From contig NC_134434.1 in NCBI RefSeq assembly GCF_030867145.1, positions 8,060,001 through 8,124,000 on the forward strand: DNA of 64,000 nt, read 5' to 3'. The position numbers were made by a program, and so were the translations under genes. Positions 32,201 to 47,200 of the stretch are shown here, in pieces. The stretch's first letter is position 1; each line of letters begins with the position of its first letter. This DNA comes from Opisthocomus hoazin. Taxonomy: Eukaryota; Chordata; Aves; Opisthocomiformes; Opisthocomidae. Under the pieces are notes generated by a model that made no database searches, had not been told where the DNA came from, and was given only the letters and a program-made list of their open reading frames with translations.

Positions 32201-35200
32201 GGGAGCCGGGGCCGGCTCCACCTGCAGTCCTGGCTGCGGAGACCGTGCCTGTGCCGAGCCCGGGGCGGGGGTCTGCTCCCGCTGCAGCCCGGGCGATGCC
32301 CCGACAAAGACCTGGGCGAAGGGAGGGGGAAAGGGGCCCCCAGGATGCAACTGGGAACATTAAACCAGAAGTCACGTCTGTCTGAGAAGAAGAAAAGCCT
32401 GTGTACACAGATCTAAGTCGTTGGTAAGCGTGTACCAGGGAAGGCAGGCTTCCTCCGACTGTGAAATGCTAAACCCGAGGTGATGCTCCCAGGAGAAAAT
32501 GAGACATAAATCGCTGAGCTATTTCATGTACAAGCAAACGTTTTCATGGTGGAAGCGATCCGGTATTCGCTCACGTTTATATGTTAAACTCCCAGTATTT
32601 TGCGATGAGCAGCAAACATGGGACTTCATGCTAATTATAATTTCCTTTTTAATTAACGGAGGTCCTTCTCCAGGATGTCACAACTGAGACTGCAGCTCGC
32701 CCGCGGTGTTCTGGCCTGCGGGTTTGGCATCTCGGACGCTTCTCAGCCTCATCCTGGCAACCAGGCGACGTGCCCTGCGGACCCAGGCAACCGCAGCTCC
32801 TCCCCGAGCCACGGAGCCAGGCTCTGCGTCGCCTGCCGCCCTGCTTCCCAGCTCCCACCCCTCACAGAACCGGAGTCAGCGGGGCAACACCGCGGCACCA
32901 GTGCAGCCATCGGACAAAGGCCAGGAGCTGTGGTGCCCTCGGAAGCCAACGGACTGCAGAAACAGGCAGCCTAGCACTACATCACTTCTCATCCACCATC
33001 AGTTAAGGTTACAGTTTTCCCGTAAGGAATGTTGTTCTCAGATAATGAGTAATAGATCTTTCACAGCTCAGGAAAAGAAATTTTAAAAGGTTGTGGTTTT
33101 TTTAGTGGGGTGGTTTTTTTTGAGCCTTATAGCTCAAGTACTTGCCCTTCTGTATGATGCGAGTTTATTTACAACGCAACACATACCAGCGGCCATCCCT
33201 GAAGCTGTAACTTTCCATGGCTGTTCCCTCAGGATTCCCCCAAGCAACAGACACTCGTCCGGATGGGACAGTTCCTTGTATAAATTTCAGTAACAGCACT
33301 GGTGGAGAGAGCAGCTGCATTCCAAGCGTCTGCACTTATTTTGAATGTCACTGGAACGTGGCCAACCTGTACTTGGCATCTCAGTGAAATCAGGAATACC
33401 TACATAGAACACAATATAAAAGCATCTTGGATTCTGACCGATGACTTTTTAATCATGGGCCCTCCTGGTTGAGCAACGAGGCGCATCACCGTTTTAATTT
33501 CCAGGAAGCAGCGGGAGGGCTGCACGGCCTCACTCCTCACTGATTTCTACGCCATCCTTTCCCAAGTGTCACTCTTCTCATGCCAAGGACTACGTGCAGC
33601 AAGGGAGAAGAGTCGCTGCGATGCTGGGAATCCAATTAAAAGAACACAAACCCCTGGCGCTGCAATTTCTCCAATTATTTTATCGCCATAAAAAAATCTG
33701 GCCAGAAATGAGGTGCTTCTCCCACAGGTCTTGTTCCTAAAGGACAAGACACCGAACCCCGGGGAGATGTGGGAAGACTCACCCTACTTTCCTCTCTCCC
33801 CTCTTGTTCTCCTGTAAGAGCTCTGTCTGCAGTTGATCCTTTGATCAGCTCCTTGAAGCTTTGAGGCTTCCCTCGGCCAAGGCTCCTCTCTTTGCAAGCT
33901 GCCCCACGCAGCTCAAGCGCCCCGCACCTCCCCAGAGAACCCCCCTCCCAGTCAGCCGCCCGCGGTTCTTCTGGAGCCCCCGAGGCTGCCCCTCTGCCCT
34001 CTCCAACCTGGGCTGCACCGGACGGACGGACTGCCAGCAGAGCCAGCAGAACTCAGCGCAGCAGAGGCTCCAGAGGGCAAGGTCCCGCTTCCCTGCGGAG
34101 CAGGTATTCGACGCCTTTTACTTTGCTTCGGAAGCCCCAGGAGAGCAGGAAGGAATGGGCAAGTATGCGCTTATCTTTTCTCGCCTGGCATCGGCGCACA
34201 TTTTCTGGAGGTAAGACAGATTCTGGCTCTTTACACGTCAGCACCAACAGCCCCCCCGAGGCAGCGATGGATGGAGGTGGGCAGGGGTCAGATGTACGTT
34301 CCCTTGTAGACCCTCTCCTTCCTCGTACCGTCGGTTCGGCTGTGCTGACGGGAGGCAATGCAGCGGCACGCTGAGACGCCCCAAGAGAGCTCCGACGGAG
34401 CCCGAGGCGAAGCAGCCCGGGCAGAGGGTCACGCTAATGGATCTCGAGACCCGCTCGCTGAGCTGCCCTCCCGACGCCGAGCGTGCCGGCTGCAGGCTTC
34501 GCTCCGTGCTCACGGGAACGTGAGGGATTCCCGGGCTGCCTCGCGCAGTGGCCTGACACGACCCAGACCATTAAGCCATTGGTCTTTCTCTAATTTACCA
34601 CTGCTCTGCAATACAGCGGTGCCTGGGGACTCCTGGCTACAGCCAGCACGCAGCGATGCGAGACCGAAGAGACGCTCCCTGTCTTCCTTTCAGCAGGAAT
34701 TCCTCACAGAAGCCTAGGCAGTGAAAACAGATTTTCTGTGCTTTAGTGACAAAACTAGTATATCTTATCTCAATATTGCTGACGTGTTTTTCTCTCAAGC
34801 AAACAGCTAATTTCACACATTTTTAAGACTTCTACAGTGGGCGAGAAGGAAACCTTTTGCTGCACTTTTCACTAGGAGAACACCTGGCCAGAACATGCCG
34901 GTGAACGCTCTTCATTGATCCACAGCTCTTCGTGCGCTCGGCGGCAGCAGCATCGATCCCGTGAGGCAGGGGCTGGCAGTGCCTTAACCAGTCCCGATGC
35001 CCGGTTTACCGAGCAGGGAATCCCCTGCAGCCAGGCCTCGCTAATTTTAGCTTTTCCATTTGCCAGTGGATTTTGGAGTGGAATGCAGAGCCAGGCAGCT
35101 AGCAGCGACACATCAGCTTCACTAATTCCCTTCCCAGTGCTCTGCCTCTGAACAGTAACAGAGAGCTTTGCAAAGACCTCAAGCTAGAGAGCTCTGAATG

Positions 35201-38200
35201 ACACACCACTGCAACCCGACTCTCCGCCCTATTAATCATTACAGACACATTCAGCTCTTATCAGTCAGCAAACATTAATAATTGATGAATAACCCAAGAT
35301 ACTACGTCAGCCTCGGCATCCACGGACGCGCGTACACAGGGGCCCTGACACACCAGCCATCTGTTTCCCCCGAAGACCTCGGCGGCAGAGGAGGGGGCCA
35401 GGCTCCAGAGCAACGCAGACGCCGCACAGTCCTGGCTTCTACAGATGGAAGCTGGGGAGTTCATTTACCTTCCTTCCACGCGAAGGAACAGAATTTGTAA
35501 AATTTATTAGGCGTATCCTTGCCAAAAGTCCACTATTCTAAGCCTCCTGGGAAAGATTCATCAGCTTGTCCTTTTCGTGTGATCTTTACAGCAGAGGTGT
35601 ATTACAAATAAACCCCAGTAAAATCCACATTAGCGTCACGGCGGTTCATGTTTGGAGCGCGTCATTCAAGCCCTTTTGCCCAGGGAGGCTTGGAAATCTT
35701 CCTGCCAAGGGAGTCTCGGACATCCCACCCGAACCCCCTCCCACTGCAGAGAGCTCAGAGTCTGACGTGACGCTGCCCCTTGGCCAGCTGCGCTTACCTA
35801 GAGAGCACGGACACCCTCCCTGCCCCTCTCCGGGCTGTCACGGACACACAGGGCAAGGAATGGGAGAGGTGGCAGCAGCAAAGCCTTCCAGGAACCACAG
35901 GGACCCAGCAGTCATTCAGAGAAAGCCAAACCCCCCACCCACCCACCCAGTCGACCAAGCCGAAGCTGACGAGGAGGTCCTTCCCACCCCAGCTGACCGT
36001 AGGTAACAGGAAAGAAAGCACTCACCTCCCTGTTTACTTCTGTCAAGATAGATTGAAACCCTTCGGGCCAGACCTGTGAGAAGACAGGGATTAAGGGGTT
36101 GACGCGAAGGGTAAGGTGGTCAGCCAGAGCAAAAATAAATCTTAAAAAAAAGATTAGAAAAAGCAACTCAAATTAAAGGAAAGAACATAAAAGAGAAGCA
36201 GAAGCACCAAGAGCAGCACATGCTTCCATCTAGGGAGCAGGCACGAGTTCAATCACAGCATTCCCCGGGAAGCCATCAACATGGCGCCTGTCATGTGTGA
36301 GGCAAGTATTCTGGCTGGCTGACAACAGCACAGATTTGACATTTCTTCCTGAGCAAGGAGACTATCCTTCCCATGATCTGGTCCCTGTTCCGAAGCAAAA
36401 CGCATCAGGAAGCGACAGACGGAAACCCAAATAACTCGTGGCATCTGCACAAACCAAAGCCAACACAGAACATGAGGCTTCTGCCGCGGAAGGTCTGGGC
36501 TCCCCACAGCGAGGGCGGCCGTTCCGGGGGCTCCCCCGCCCCGTGCTTCAGGGACGGGTAGGTACCCAGCACGCAGGGAGTGCCACCAACTTATGGGTGC
36601 TCCATTTCAACAGCCCTCAAGTTAGCGGCAGACACAGACCAGTTTCTAGCCATGGGGCACTGCTGCCCGGCAGCAAACGGGGAGGTGAGAGGCACCTGGG
36701 GACAGCCCTGGGACATCCTGCACAGGGAGCTCCAGGTGTTCAGGACGGGACCAGGCTGAGCGCTTCGGTCCACCCCTGGCACCCCTTTAGAAGCGATGTA
36801 GTGGTTCTCTTTGCTGAACCGGAGACGGGAAAACAACGCAGCACATGCAGAGAGCACACACAGCGCTGGGGAGGGACCAGCTGAGCAGACGGCGCCTGGC
36901 GATTGCGAAGCAGCCGGTCACACCTCCGCATCTTTCCAAATTCCAGCACTGCCCTGCTGCGAAGGGCAAAGCCATTCTGACCGGGGACGTGGCTTCCTTC
37001 CCCTTGTCACAAAGCAACAACAGAGCAGGCGGCAGCTCTGTTCACAGCTCCAGCAGGGCCACGCGTCGCAGCAGACAGCCCCAGCGCAGCGCGGCCCAGC
37101 CTGCCCGGCGGAGCGCATTCGGAGCGGCTCTGGACCCCGCTCTTGTGCGGGCACCAGGCACCGGGTCTCTGCGCTGCCCTGCAAGCTCACACCGCTCCCG
37201 CACCCCGCAGCCTTGCCACCCTTCTCCACAGACACTGCCGGAACTTCCAAAGCCTCCTGCTGTGAAACCACAGCTTCAGAGCACGTCAGGTTTATGTTCT
37301 TCCTATGCTGGTCAACAGAAAATGCTTTGTCTTCCCCCCCCCCTTTCGAAACACTCGGCTATTAACCATAGGCGCTTTGCCTTCTTCTCAGCCCCCTCCA
37401 CCCCTCCTGAGGGGGATTCCCAGTCGCTGCCGTACGCTAGAGCGCCTGGTACCAATGCTGCTGTACTCCCCCCGATTTTGACTGAAAGAGGCTTTCTTGG
37501 TGCCCCATGCGCACAGAGCTAAACAAGATCAAACCAGCAGATCTTACACTGGAAAAACTGGGGTGCCCACACAGCAGTTTGCCAGTGCTTAAAGTAAGAC
37601 TCACCTGCCCTGCGTCTCAAGTGAACTACTAAGCTCAGTGAACCGGGGCCAAGCTCAACACAATGACTCGGCTGTACCAGCACACTTCTCTTACCTTGGG
37701 CTGCAAAACACAACCAAGCCCTTTACAGAGCGTTAAAGTTTCAGTTCTGCGCCTCGCTCTGCTCCGCTCCCGCTCTCAGGCAGCCCCTGAGCATGCTGCT
37801 GTCGACCTCCCATGGCTTTGACAATCCAGGGATGCTTTTCAAGCTTCCAAAGGATGTACTTTGGTATTTCGTATTCGTCTCTCCTTTTAAAATTGGGAAA
37901 ACTGCCTAGAAAAGTCAGTATTCTGGTTGTTGTCAAGAAAACTATGAAATTCAGAGCTGAGTATGACACAGGGGAAAAGGGTGGGAGAGGAGAGAAGGAA
38001 ATCAATAGCAGGAGCAAGCAAACCCCAATAACACTCCTGAGCTCTGCAGCTTCAAAGATGCTTCTTCAGTTTTAAGAGCCAGTGCTGGACCGCAGCTGTG
38101 GTCTCAGCAGCAGAAGATAACTGCTCCAGAGAGTCTGATTTCCAAGGGGACTTGGTCCACATAGCTCTTTTGAAGTGATTACATTTATTTCTCTCTCCAC

Positions 38201-41200
38201 AAAGAAATCAGTCCTCCTCTTTTTCTGAACCTAATTCTATTGCTCCAAAGGTGGAAGGCAAAGAAAACAGGACCCAGAGGTCCGAGGATGGTGGGGGGAC
38301 TCGAGCATCTCTCCTACCAGGAGAGGCTGAGGGAGCTGGGCTTGTTCAGCCTGGAGAAGAGAAGGCTGCGAGGGGACCTTAGAAATGCCTCTAAATATCT
38401 GCAGGGGGGGTGTCAGGAGGACAGGGCCAGACTCTTTCCAGTGGTGCCCAGCGACAGGACAGGGGGCAACGGGCACAAACTGAAGCCCAGGAAGCTCCAG
38501 CTGAAGATGAGGAAGAACTTCTTCCCTCTGAGGGTGATGGAGCCCTGGCCCAGGCTGCCCAGGGAGGCTGTGGAGTCTCCTTCTCTGGAGATATTCCAGC
38601 CCCGCCTGGCCGCGGTGCTGTGCAGCCTGCTCTGGGTGACCCTGCTTGGGCAGGGGGTTGGGCTGGGTGACCCACAGAGGTCCCTGCCAACCCCGACCAT
38701 GCTGGGATTCTGTGAATCTGTGATTCCTACGACCGTCAGGGAAAGAACAGGGCAAAAAAATTTCGTAAAGAGAACAGACTTGTAAGTTTTAGCACTCCTG
38801 TTCTGGCAAGGGGAACTGTTCAGCTCTTCCAGCGAAACCAGCTCTCGCCTCAGCTCTCACCCTATTTTGCGGCACCAGGCGCTGATGCGAGCGATCCTTT
38901 CGCTGTATTCCAGGCCTGCGGAGGGTACGCAGACCAGCAAATGCCGTGCCTTGGCAAGGTGCACGTGGGAAGCAAGGCAGGAGAACGGAATGCACCGGAG
39001 GGAGTTCAGTCGGCAGCCGTCAGCACCCTCCCCGAGCACGACTGGGGATGCAGCAAGAGGCCGACGGCCAGGGCAGGCTGGGGGAACTCCCCGGTGTTTG
39101 GGCAAGTCCGTGACCAGCGCTGGGGAAGCAGGATCCTGAATCCGGGGATGGCCAACATCAACCAACACCCTTCAGGAAAGCTGGTGGTGACAAGCAAGAA
39201 GTGGCGACCAACTGAATAAGACTACAAAGGGCCACTCGGGATGGCGACCGGAGACTTTCCCCTCCGCCTGAGGAAATCCAGGCCTTCCACCGCTTGGTGC
39301 GTGACTGCTGTCTTCCTCCTGCTCTTGCTGACATCTCTGCAAAGAGCAGGTTTTGACCATGGCGATTTCATAGTACGCTGCAAACTTTCAGCAGCTTATA
39401 ATCAGCTTTGTGCACGTACCGCAGCGAGGCACAGGGCCCGAAGTTACCCCAGCACTGCTCCTCTTTCCCGAAACACCAGAGACAAACCAGGAGGTGTTAA
39501 CGAAAACACAACGGTACGAGCTCCACAAGGCAGCACGAGTGAAATCCAATGAACAGCTAAAAGAGCTGTGTCAGGCTCCTGTGATGGACCACGCCGGCAC
39601 AGAAATGAGAACTGTCAGATTTTTAAGGTCAGGATGAAATATGGCGGTCACCTCACCTGACCTCCTGCATAGCTTGAGCCAGGGAACCTCACCCAGCAGC
39701 TCCTGCACCAGTCCCACAAGTGCTGACTGAACCACCACACTGTTAGAAACACTTGTAGCCCTGATTAAAAACGTTCAAGTGACAGAGCATCACCGTCGGA
39801 GCATAAGGACACCAGCAGGTCTCAGAAGGACGAAACGCCCACCTCCTTTAATGTCCGAAATCTGACTTCAGGGTTCTCGGACTGGTCTTTCGGTTTCACC
39901 CAGTGTACGGCCGGATGCCAGTGCTCCTTCTCACAGCTTTGCTACCCCACTTTTCTAACGCTCAACGCGGGTCAGTGTCTAACTGTGCTGTCCTGCTGCA
40001 CGCGTCAGACTTCGATTGCGCATCCTCTTGCCACCTCCTGACCCACAATAAACAGCGAAGGACAACTGCCAAAACACGAGCTCGGGCTAAAGGAGGTCGC
40101 AGGCGCAACATGCAAAGCTGTGCAAAGGCTGAGCAGCCCGTCGGCAGGGGAGAGGCAATGAGCGAGCTTCTACCCCACCCAAAGGGGAAGAGGAACCTCC
40201 CGCCACGATGAGCACGGAGTAGGGCACGGCCCAGTCCCACCGTTGTTCTACAGCTCTTGCCTTAGGAACGCAGTGAAGAGGAACACTTGGGCCAGACAGC
40301 TGCTGTGAAGCTTGTCAAGGACAAGAACTTTGTGCCCTTCTGCTCTCCAGCCAGCGGCTGCTCTGCTTGTCCTTCAGTGTGTGCCTGACGTTGCTGTGCT
40401 GGGCTTTCAGTTTTGTGAGAACTGGAAAAGCAATTCCTCACCAAGGCCTGGCAAAAGGCCATTCCAGAAGGCAGAGACTGTTGAACAAGGATGTTACCGA
40501 TGGCTGAAGTTGCGAAAGTCCTTTTACTCTTCCCATCCCTACAAAAAACCCCACCATTACAAATTATTATTACTACCTCCCTCAACAAGACCTAGCGGGG
40601 ACCCACCTCGTGTAGTCGGCAGCATGTCTGACAGCCCCTGCCAAGCGGTTACCATCTCTGGGTTCTTCTCCAGGTCTGCAAAGTTCTTCCACACTCTGAT
40701 GGCACCATCATCTTGGGGAGCACAGACAAAGAGAACACAATGCAGCATCACTGCTGATGCAACGCTCGTAATTACTTGTGCACAACGAAGGAAGATCAGA
40801 AGCGGAACTGCAGTCAAACAAAGTCCAAAACTGAGAGTGTCACTTGAACTTAATTCTTTTTATCAGAGTTGTTTTTCCTCTCTAATCTTACATCCCTGAA
40901 ACCCAAAGCATTGTTCTGCTGGGAACTGTTCTGGAAGAGCTCTTCTCCTTCCCTCAAAGAACACCTGACATTAGATGTCGCTCCATTTCTTTGACCCATT
41001 CATTCTCTCTAGGCCTCGTCTCTGTCCTTCTCGCTATTGGTGCCGAGAGCCACTAAAGTACCCTACTAAACACAAAATACAACCCCACAGAAGCAGCTGA
41101 ATCAAAGCCCAGCCCATCAGCGGCAAATTGTTCAAGAACATCGTGTATTTTTTCAATTTGTTCCCCACCTGTGAAACTTTTGTGCCAAGAATCAATAAAT

Positions 41201-44200
41201 TGAAAGGAAAACGTCCTGAAGGCCCTCTCAGCTCTTCTTCCACCTCTCTTAATTATACCCAACCTGTACGTTTCAGCATGGAGTTTGAAAAGCTATTGAA
41301 AACACTTCGACTGACAGGTTTAGAATGGTTCCTGGGGAGAGAAGCAGATCTTACTCGCAGCTCTACAGACCAATGAGTGGGAAAGAGCTCTTCATGCTAC
41401 CTTACATGATGCAACCGAGCATTCTAGAGACCTGTTTCCCCCGGGTGAGATATGTGGACTGGAGAGAAGCTCAGAACTATTTGAGAAGTTTAGTTCTCAA
41501 AACAAGCCCTGCCTGCTCTAGACTTCAACCAGCAAAAGTAACAGAATTTGACTTCTTCTGCTTTGCTTGCAGCACGATTTCCTCTCCAGCTCTGGACAGC
41601 AGCTTTGAGCCAACTAAAATCCCGTTGCTGAGGTAGTGCATGGGGGAGGTTGCCACGAATCACAGGGATAGGTACTCAGAATGATGCAACAAAACTGTGA
41701 CTGGAAATAATTTCAGCAAGTGTTCAGCTTGTTAGTTGTTGGGAAACCTTTGCAGCACTTACTTAAGCAGTTCAGATATTTCAGTACTGCCAGAAACAAC
41801 TTTCAGCTTTGATCCTGATACGTGTCCTCAGCTGAGACCAGGCAGGGGAGCACAGGGGAGGGAAAGCTCAGGCTGGGCCAGATTTGCAGAGGGGAGAGCA
41901 AGAGGACCAGAACAGCTCACGGTGACCTGAATTCTGTAAAGGCCCCCCAGTCCTGCCCTCCTATGTGGGAAAATACGCTATTTACCTGTAGCAGTCAGCA
42001 GCAAGGAGCAGTCCTGTCCATTCAGGTACTCCATTGCTGTGATCCTGGTGTATCGAGGGTTCCCGTTGTGGAAATAGTCCAACTTTTCCCCTTTCTCCCA
42101 GTCCCAAAAACTGGGGGAAGAAAAAAATATCACGTCAGGTCTTGGTTCTCTGTGCAAGCTGTAAAAGGGATCTACATTACAGCAAAACTAAAAATTATAT
42201 ACTTTGGACACCAATTCGTTTTTCTCCTTTGGTACTCAGCATCATTTTATTAATAATGGACATCAGCCTTCTGCAAAATAAATAGGATATAATCCTAATT
42301 ATAAGTGACTATTAGAAATGTCAGGATTTGCTTGCAGCCCTCTAACCCAGCACCTCCTGTAGCAAGGGACTTGGTGCGATGCTGACAGCTACGGCACTGA
42401 GCTCTGGGAGGACTCTGCCCTGAGGGAGGCAGGGACGGCCACGGAGGGGAGCGGGGACGAGGAAAGGAGCGGCACGCAGCAGGGCGACCCCGCGACAATC
42501 CCTGAGCGCTCTGACGCCGGCCGCACGTGCTGCGGGCAGCGAGCGCTCGAGAAACCCGCAGGAGCTCGTACCAGATGCTGTCTTTGTCGGCTACGGCGAT
42601 GCAGGGTGTGAACGGGTGGAACTTCACCACGGAGGGGACGCCCGGGTTCCTGTTGAGGAAGATCTGATCATCCAGCCGGGAAATGCCTGCGGGGGACAGG
42701 AGGCAGCCACGGCTCAGGGCCTGGGGACATCGCGTCCGAGGGACGGGACTCGGACCCCACCATCCCAGCGCCACCACCCTCCTCCTCCACCAGTCCTCAC
42801 CACCAGGCTCCCCAGTGCTTTCCTCCTTCAAAAACCTTCTGGGACCCCAGTTATCCAACAGCCCAGACTCCTCCTCGCTGACTGCCTCACGTCTTAAGGC
42901 ACAAACCAAAAATTGTGGTGACAAATCAGGGAGCCCTTTACTTTGGTAACTGAAGAGCACACAGTCAGCAAGCACAACCAAGCCCAGAGAAACAACCTAT
43001 CTGTGTTGACAGAAAAATCATCATTACTTTTTCAAAACAAAAAAAATTAAATCATTTTTTTCAACTCAAAATAGAGTATTTCAATTTACCTTGTGGATTA
43101 TTTATTTAAACTTCCACTTCAGTTCTTTTAAATTTTAGGTTAATTTGCGAATGAAAAATCTATTTTCCACGGAGACGTTAAAAAGATGGTTAAAGACCTT
43201 TCCCATCTTTTCTTCAGAACAGTGTGCTTTTCGCAAACAGTTCTGGTACCCCCGACACTGCAATTTTTTGGCACAGTGTGAATTCATCACACAAAACCAT
43301 CAGCCCAGGAGACATTTATTCAGTTCTAGTTTGTTTTAGAATGCATCCATTTAATCTAATTTTCATTAAAAGACTGTAAGTCTATTTTAATTCTTTTTAA
43401 TATTTCACATTTTCATTTTTCTTTAATGAATACTGGCATTCCAGTCGCTCAGGTCAAGCAACCAAATATGAACACTGTCTAGAAGAAGATTTAACTTCTT
43501 CAGGCAAACACTAAAATCCCCTTCTTTGTATTCAGAAAGATCTCCCAAGCCATCTCCTGGGCTCCAGTTTAATTTCTGTATTACTCTGGCTTATGATACT
43601 CTGCAGTTTCACGACACTGAGCTGCCCACTGTACCAACTGGAGCCCAGCAGACCACCTGACGACGAGGCACACGCGAGAGGCTGAGCCTTGGGCACTTCT
43701 GCATCCAGCAAATAATTTTTTCCAACTCCGCGGGCCTCCGCGAGCATCCCAGGAGAGGGGCAGCCCCCACCCGCAGGGCTCTGCCCCGGGGACGCTGCCG
43801 GCTGGGTGCCACGGGAAGAGCTCCCACCAATGCCACCCCCAGCCCCTGCTGTTCAGGGCAGGAATAACTGAAGTATGCAAATTCCTGACGGCACGTTGTT
43901 GGGTTCCACTGTATTTAAACAAATTCCTCTGCTAAAAGAATTCTAGCCCAACCGCTACCCAGTGGAGGCACAAAGAGTCACAGATAAAAGCAGTAGCAGC
44001 TTTCTGGAGGGCACACACCAACGAAACGCGGACCTGAGGCACGTTAGAGGGAAAGGTGCAAGCAGCACACATAAAGCCGTACATACAAGTATTGAGAATA
44101 TAATGAGATATGAGGAGCAAACATCCATTTACGGAGCTCAGCAGAGTGAGGAACGCGAAAGACATGGCTGTGACACCTTCTGAGGCGGTGGAGGACGTGC

Positions 44201-47200
44201 CCAGCAGCTGGGCAGGGCTGCTTTCCCACAAGTGGCCATCCCAGCAGTGCCTGGCACGCACCAAACACTGCCCGAGCCTTCTGACGGTTATCCTGCAGTC
44301 CTCTGCCTTCTAGCCCTTTAAACACGTAACCGACAGCATCTGCCCAAACCTTACAGGAGAGGGAGGAACAGCCCAAACAGCAAATCAATGGCATCTGCTC
44401 AGGGCCTCTGAATTATCGATTTCATGCCGACAGCTCTGGCTCTCGCAGAGGTGCCAGCTGTGACCGGGTACGCGGCTGAGGAGCTCGGCTGCTGCCCATC
44501 AGCCAAGACCTGCACTAAATATCGGATGCTCTGTCAATTCTTGTAAGTGAGGAAATCTGCTTTCATGGCAAGCTCTCTCCTCCTTCCAAGAAGTCACAAC
44601 TCTTCAGCTCCTCCACTCCCGCACTGGACTCGACAGCGCAGCCAGCCCGGCACCGCGCTCCGGCTGAGCGCTCCCCTTGCCACCCAGCACCTCGCTGCCT
44701 ACCACAGCGTGGGAGGGAACTTTTCCAAGGGGAAGGCAGACATCTGACATCTAAAGTGGTCAGTTCCCTGATCCCGCACACAGAACCAGCAGCTGAGGAT
44801 GGAAAGGCAAGTCGCTATCAGCAGAACACCTTAGAGCAGAACGAGGTCCTGTCGCCTCACCGGCACACGGAGAGAGAAGGGGCACCTCTCCAATCTGAGG
44901 GCCAGCACGGGGTCGTTGTTAACTGGGGTTTTCCAGCTCAGCGCCCTGATGAAGCGCGGTGCTGGGAGCTCGAGGGAGCTGCCTGCGGCATGGGCAAATC
45001 ACTCACCCTTCTGGATGATCTTCTGGGCCTGCTTCCTGACTCGGGCATTGCGCAGGAACCGCCACTCTCTCTCCTTGCGGATCTGGCTCTCCAAGTCGTG
45101 CTCTTCTGGGATCTTTCAGTGTATGAACATATTCACAACACAAAACAACAGTAACCATCAAAACTCCAGGAATTATCTTTGCAACACACACTCACACACA
45201 TGCACGCCAATCTCAGCCCTAAATTCTTCAGGGTCTCCAGCTTCAGGAAGTAAACAGAGGAGCTCATGGGACACCTTACGTGATTAAATACTCGAGCATC
45301 TTTCTGATCTAAATCTTCCCCATCATCTGTAACCTCTTCCCCTCTCCTTTAGCTATCCTATATTTTGTTTTGTCTTTAAGCTGTAGGCATTTCTCCAGCG
45401 CAAACGACATGGGGTTTCTGCAGAGCCATGCCGCGTCGCAGCGCCTGTCGCTGTACCACACGCGCCGGGGTGGGAAGGAATCTCTTTCCAGCGTACACCC
45501 GGCCGCCGCAAGCCCCTTCCTCCCTGTGCAGTGTGACCCCAGTCTCGGTGCAACACGGACTGCTCTGCTTAACACTTCCCAGCTGAAAAGCATCCCGAGC
45601 AATCCTGGGATTAAAGAGAGAGCACAGCTTTGACAGACAGAAAGCTCAGAACACAGGAAGATCTTTCTTTCTCTGCTGATAATGACTGCGGGCCAAACAA
45701 GGCATTACTTCAGTCCTGAATCCCTGAGATGCTCATGTTACCACCACCACACTTACTGGTAACGGCAACTGTTTCAGCTTCCCATACCAGAATTGCTTGC
45801 AAGAAAATGATGCCCCTGTGCCATGTTGGTCTGATTGCACAGAGACTTCCAGCCTGAAACTGGAGAGGCCCTGGAGCAGTACAGAGCCACTCTGATCTCT
45901 CTTATTGCATTTATTCACACCCCCCAGCTCCCGCCTTCGGCATACTACCATGGCTTTCCTGGAAAACCTCTCCTCTGGCCAGAAGGCCGGCTGGGGATTG
46001 CGCACCCAGGTCCTGCCACGGCCCTGAGCAGTCAAGGTGCCGCTCCTCATGACTGGCAGGGACCATGGGGACTCCCACCCCGAGTCCAAGCACAGCAGCA
46101 AAAGGAATAAACCCGTACAACCTCATCCCCAGAGCCACTGCAGGAGCTACACACGATGCGTCTTTTACTTAATGCTTAAAAAGTTATCCAAGGCTGGTGA
46201 CACCACTGCTCTAGAAACATCCCGGGATCAGCCAAGGAGCTGAGCTACAGGACTCTAATATAGCTTCTCTGGACGATGGAAACGCTGGCTGTTCCAAGAG
46301 CAGTAACTCTTGGAGAAGGGAGACACAACAGACAAGTCCTTTCGCTCCTTCCCCACACCCCACAAACACGTGCTTTTCTTCCTGAATGAGAAAGTACTTA
46401 GATCGCCTGTCACTATTATACATACTGTCCTCAAAACGCACCACACCCTGGAAAACAACTATTACGAAGCTGAATTTCTGCTCTTTAAAATAAACAAAAA
46501 TTAGGAAACCCACCCTCCACCTTTCTCTCCTGGGGGGGGAAGCACTACTATTTCAATTTTTCAAGAATACAACATCTATTAGAAAGGCAATGACAAATGA
46601 CCAATAACGTCAAGCAATAAACAAACCTAAGCTAAAATACATCAAAGGAGATTTGAGAGCAGAGAGATTGCACCTACACCTTAATGAAAATCCAGCTTCT
46701 CTGGGAATAAATTAAAGTAAGACCTTACAGGCCAGGGGAAGCGACGGGCGCGAGCAGAATGGTAAATTCTACAGGCGCCCGGCGGCTTTCACAGTTTAGC
46801 ACCAAGAAATACGCAGTTCTGCAGTTGAGCAAAGCGCTCTTCATTCCAGCAGATAAAGAATATCAGATTAAAGGAGCTGCTGGGCTTTTCAGGTCTGAAG
46901 AAAAATAACTGAACTCCTCCAAGCACGCTGAGCAGGGCGTTGTTTTTATTATGTGGTATCAGTAATAAAGCTTCCTCCTCTAAGGAGATCTCTCAGGGTA
47001 CGGTCCCTCAACGCTATCGCTTCAGTAGACCACAGATGGCAAGAGCAGTCTCAACACAGCTGGAAGCTGCTCAGTGCAAGCGACGGTAGCATGAAATACT
47101 CCGACGAGAGGGAGACAACGTGCAGGCACCCGGTCAACAGGAGCAGCGATACAAAAAGGCACATCCGCAGGCCAAGAGAGTCACAGCGAGCTCATCGAGC

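Larger units (their letters stand above)
29230..40606 (-). other. RPTOR: Largest visible RPTOR intron, 11.4 kb
   Basis: Contains two CR1 copies antisense to the transcript (31590-31837, 38281-38726), a 32-nt quasi-palindrome at 31160-31191, AT-rich island candidates near 35040-35300, and otherwise unique sequence. No nested gene was supported; the longer frames show no protein-family motif. Confidence 0.75.
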
